A stretch of DNA of 64,000 nt. It comes from Streptomyces sp. GKU 895. GTDB taxonomy: Bacteria; Actinomycetota; Actinomycetes; Streptomycetales; Streptomycetaceae. Of this stretch, positions 61,728 to 64,000 are shown piece by piece (position 1 is the first letter of the stretch; the number at the start of each line of letters is the position of its first letter). The notes under the pieces were generated by a model that saw only the letters and a list, made by a program, of their open reading frames with translations, did no database searches and was not told the DNA's origin. The stretch is from the NCBI GenBank assembly GCA_002027195.1, contig MWJO01000033.1:1-64000 (forward strand). Direction: 5' to 3'. A program made the position numbers and the translations under genes.

Positions 61728-62528
61728 TCACGTCAACAGGGCCGCCGTGAACACCTCGCGTTGCGCCACCAGCCACTCCTGGATGCGGTCCCAGCGCCGC
61801 CAGCCACCGCGCTCGGACAGCGCCCGGACGTAGCCGGGGTCACCGTCGGCCACGCGGCCGGCGACGAAGGCGCGGCAGGACGCGGTGGCCTGTTCGATGA
61901 CGCCGGGGAGCTCAACGCGCTCCTGCGGGGAGAGACGGTAGCCGTCGGCGAGGATGCGCAGACGTGTTGGCGCATCCAGTCCCGCTGGATAGAACCCTGC
62001 CGCGGATACGGGATCCAGCATCGGAACCCAGTAGCGGGCGGTCATGGCAACGTCCCACACGGGCCGGCCGGGGGCCGCCAGGTCGAAATCGATCAGGGCC
62101 GTGGCCCGGCCGTCGCGGAAGACGACGTTCTCCGGGCACACGTCGTTGTGGCACAGCATCGTCCCTCCCTCCGGGTCGGCCAGGGCCCGCGGCCACTCGG
62201 CGGACCCGTCGACCGGGATGGCCGCGCTCGCGTCGTGCAGACGCCGCAGCAGGCCGCCCACCGAACTCAACGCGCCCTCGGTCATCGCCCAGTCCGGAAA
62301 CGGCGGAAGAGGGACGTCGCCCGGGATGAAGGTGAGGTGCTCGCGGCCGTCGTCGGTGAGTCGGACGGGTCGCGGGGCCGCGGCGAATCCCTGCTCTTCC
62401 AGCGCGAGGAGATGGGCGTGGAGGGCGCGCGCGGTGGACGGCGCCGGACGTTCCACCAGGGCGCCGTGACGGATGACCGCGCCCACGTTCACCATGCCAC
62501 CGACCAGGACTTCACCCTCAGCTGTCAT
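61728..62528 (-). CDS. Aminoglycoside-phosphotransferase-family kinase
   Basis: 266 residues from ATG 62528. The kinase-like fold has the catalytic loop MLCHNDVCPENVVF (H-x-D-x4-N, here HNDVCPEN) and metal site ALIDFDLAAPGRPVWDVA. The N lobe is short. APH-family members of this size phosphorylate small molecules such as choline, homoserine or antibiotics; which one is not apparent. Confidence 0.87.
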   Translation of the reverse strand: MTAEGEVLVGGMVNVGAVIRHGALVERPAPSTARALHAHLLALEEQGFAAAPRPVRLTDDGREHLTFIPGDVPLPPFPDWAMTEGALSSVGGLLRRLHDASAAIPVDGSAEWPRALADPEGGTMLCHNDVCPENVVFRDGRATALIDFDLAAPGRPVWDVAMTARYWVPMLDPVSAAGFYPAGLDAPTRLRILADGYRLSPQERVELPGVIEQATASCRAFVAGRVADGDPGYVRALSERGGWRRWDRIQEWLVAQREVFTAALLT

Positions 62529-62569
62529 GCCGATCACGCTACCGCCGGGTCGCGGGAAGGCGGGGGTCC

Positions 62570-62987
62570 TTGATCGGGGGTCGCAAGGTCGAAATCAGCC
62601 CGCTCATCACCAGGATCAACCCCCGGGTATGGGCCTCGGCTACAGGCCCTTCCCTGCGAGCTGGTGTGGGCGACGACCTGGATGGACGACGCGAACGACT
62701 GCATCGCCCCCTGGCTCGGCCTGCCCCGTCTGTCCGTCGTGAACTGGCCGGACGCCACAGACGACCACCTGAGGGACGGACTGCACTGGAAGACCCGCCC
62801 GCTCCTGGACTGGGCCGCGGGTCGCTCCTTCGTCTGGGTCGACGACGAGATGACCGACCGAGACCGGGACTGGATCACCGCCAACCACCGGGGACACGCT
62901 CTCCTGCACCACGTCGATCCGCGCTACGGGCTCACCGATCACGACTTCGTCGCCCTCGACCGGTGGCTCCAGTCCCATCAGGGCTGA
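62570..62987 (+). pseudogene. 5'-truncated HAD-like protein remnant, with frameshift
   Basis: The C-terminal part is convincing: ELVWATTWMDDANDCIAPWL, HWKTRPLLDWAAGRSFVWVD and LLHHVDPRYGLTDHDFVALD match a Streptomyces HAD-like family. The start region GRKVEISPLITRINP is in another frame and joins after removal of one G near 62625. The catalytic N-terminal DVDGPLNP motif is missing, and the divergent phosphotransferase start lies only 41 bases away, so the first about 30 residues are gone. Probably non-functional. Confidence 0.7.
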
Positions 62988-62994
62988 CCGCCGC

Positions 62995-63130
62995 TCAACG
63001 CGGCTGTCGCGCCGGAGCGTCGAGTGCCCCAGTGCGTGCTCGTCGTGGGCCGTGGCCGGTGGCGAGGAGGATCTTGCCGGCCGACGTGGCGTGCAGGGGC
63101 AGGCGGTCGCCGTCGACCAGGCAGGGCCGT
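62995..63130 (-). pseudogene. IclR-family regulator fragment
   Basis: On the minus strand, DGDRLPLHATSAGKILLATG is the conserved entry of the IclR effector-binding domain (LPLHATAxGKxLLA). The remaining N-terminal helix-turn-helix and the C-terminal half are absent; the frame stops after about 20 further residues. The rest of the 273-base gap to the next gene holds no other recognisable part. Confidence 0.7.
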
Positions 63131-63260
63131 GCCGTCGGAGGGGACGGTGTTGTCCGCGTGGCCGCCGGTGCGGGCGGGCCGAGGGGAAGATCCGGCGGCA
63201 CCCTCCGGTTGTCGTCGGTGTATGGCCGTGGCGCACACCAACCCGAGGGAAAGGCCACTC

Positions 63261-64000
63261 ATGACCGACAGCCTGAAGGAAACCGTCGGACGATACGGCA
63301 TCTGGAGCAGCGGCCTGCGCTCCACGGACCCGTCCCGGCGCGGTGAACTGGCAGAGGCGGCGGCGGAGTTGGAGGAGTTGGGCTACGGCGCGCTCTGGCT
63401 CGGCGGCAGCAGCTCCGCCCGCGACGCCGCCCCGCTGATCGAGGCGACCTCCCGGATCGTGGTCGGCACCAGCATCCAGAGCATCTGGGAGCACGAGCCC
63501 GCCGCCTCCGCCGCGAGCTTCGCCGAACTGGACGCCGCCCACCCGGGCCGCTTCGTCCTGGGCCTCGGCGTCAGCCACGCCAAGTTCGCGGAGCAGTACC
63601 GCCGCCCCTACTCGGCGCTGGTGTCCTACCTGGACGCGCTGGACGAGGCGGGCCATCCCGCCGACCGCCGCCTCCTCGCGGCCCTCGGCCCGAAGACCGT
63701 CGACCTGGCCCGAGAGCGTGCCGCCGGGTCCGTCCCGTACCTGGTCACCACCGACCACACGGCCACGTCCCGCCGGCGTCTGGGCGAAGCCCCGCTGCTG
63801 GCCCCGGAGCTGAAGGTCGTCCTGGAGTCCGACCCGGCCCGGGCCCGCGCCCTGGCCCGCGACTACCTCGCCGTCTACCTGACCCTCCCGAACTACACCA
63901 ACAACTTCCTGCGCAACGGCTTCACGGAGGACGACCTGGCGCACGGCGGCAGCGACCGTCTCGTCGACGCGGTCTACGCCTGGGGTGACGAAACGCGGAT
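63261..64000 (+). CDS. F420-type LLM oxidoreductase, cut by the window end
   Basis: 246 complete residues in the window. Luciferase-like barrel of the TIGR03620 group: GRYGIWSSGLRSTDPSRRGE, YGALWLGGSSSARDAAPLIE, RIVVGTSIQSIWEHEPAASA and GRFVLGLGVSHAKFAEQYRR. It probably uses F420. ATG 63261 follows GAGGGAAAGG. The frame is open to the last base. Confidence 0.9.
   Translation, partial: MTDSLKETVGRYGIWSSGLRSTDPSRRGELAEAAAELEELGYGALWLGGSSSARDAAPLIEATSRIVVGTSIQSIWEHEPAASAASFAELDAAHPGRFVLGLGVSHAKFAEQYRRPYSALVSYLDALDEAGHPADRRLLAALGPKTVDLARERAAGSVPYLVTTDHTATSRRRLGEAPLLAPELKVVLESDPARARALARDYLAVYLTLPNYTNNFLRNGFTEDDLAHGGSDRLVDAVYAWGDETR

Overview
The window is a piece of a Streptomyces chromosome. It has very high GC with strong third-position GC bias, many GTG starts, and families typical of the genus: a 2-methylisoborneol operon with an encapsulin, a DUF397/XRE-DUF5753/anti-sigma-type ATPase group, DUF5994 proteins, MscL with a zinc-ribbon tail, and MMPL behind a NarL-type two-component system. 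No rRNA, tRNA, phage, IS element or CRISPR array was recognised. The reading frame breaks at single bases in at least ten otherwise well-conserved genes, nearly always in a short G or C run. I read this mainly as consensus error in the assembly rather than decay, and I annotate those genes as single loci with a noted frameshift.

Layout. 1-12.6 kb: an LtrA-type membrane protein, then a carbohydrate locus with a ROK regulator, four 36-bp tandem repeats, a RbsA/RbsC/RbsB-type ABC importer, a Gfo/Idh/MocA oxidoreductase, an inositol-phosphate-synthase-like enzyme, a Tat-exported TIM-barrel isomerase-like protein and a secreted PQQ-type sugar dehydrogenase with a PKD domain. The two halves of this locus each start with the same promoter/operator module (1083-1166 and 7522-7604). 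12.6-17.8 kb: a disrupted sirtuin, a MarR remnant, a FAD monooxygenase divergent from its TetR, and an NAD-dependent DNA ligase. 17.9-21.7 kb: an operon for a family 2B encapsulin shell with a cyclic-nucleotide-binding domain, the 2-methylisoborneol synthase cargo and geranyl diphosphate methyltransferase.

22-27 kb: an Imm-5-like putative immunity protein, a dienelactone-hydrolase gene with a leader/attenuator-like 5' region, and a LysR gene divergent from pcaF-pcaI-pcaJ (end of the beta-ketoadipate pathway). 27-34 kb: response regulator, histidine kinase and MMPL transporter, mscL, a CbrC-family protein and a membrane metallophosphoesterase. 34-39 kb: a secreted protein, MarR and its divergent MFS exporter, a VOC protein, and a tyrosinase coupled to an unknown protein with a histidine-rich tail. 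39-43 kb: two small His-containing membrane proteins, a cysteine-synthase-like PLP enzyme and an MFS exporter.

43-50 kb: stress- and signalling-type genes, including two DUF5994 genes, small hypotheticals, a PNPOx-like protein, the ATPase/DUF397/XRE group and a DUF574 methyltransferase. 50-64 kb: an acyltransferase-3, a DUF4246 protein, an HxlR/LLM/imine-reductase cluster, a TetR/SDR pair with two clear operators, a HEAT-like protein, a regulator with a TTA codon at position 2, a small secreted protein behind a ribosome-site hairpin, a peptidase E, an APH-type kinase, and an LLM oxidoreductase that runs off the right edge. Truncated remnants of NUDIX, MarR, HAD and IclR genes are scattered through the window.

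A recurrent theme is regulator/target pairs transcribed divergently with a visible inverted-repeat operator between them: TetR/monooxygenase, LysR/pca, MarR/MFS, HxlR/imine reductase and TetR/SDR.
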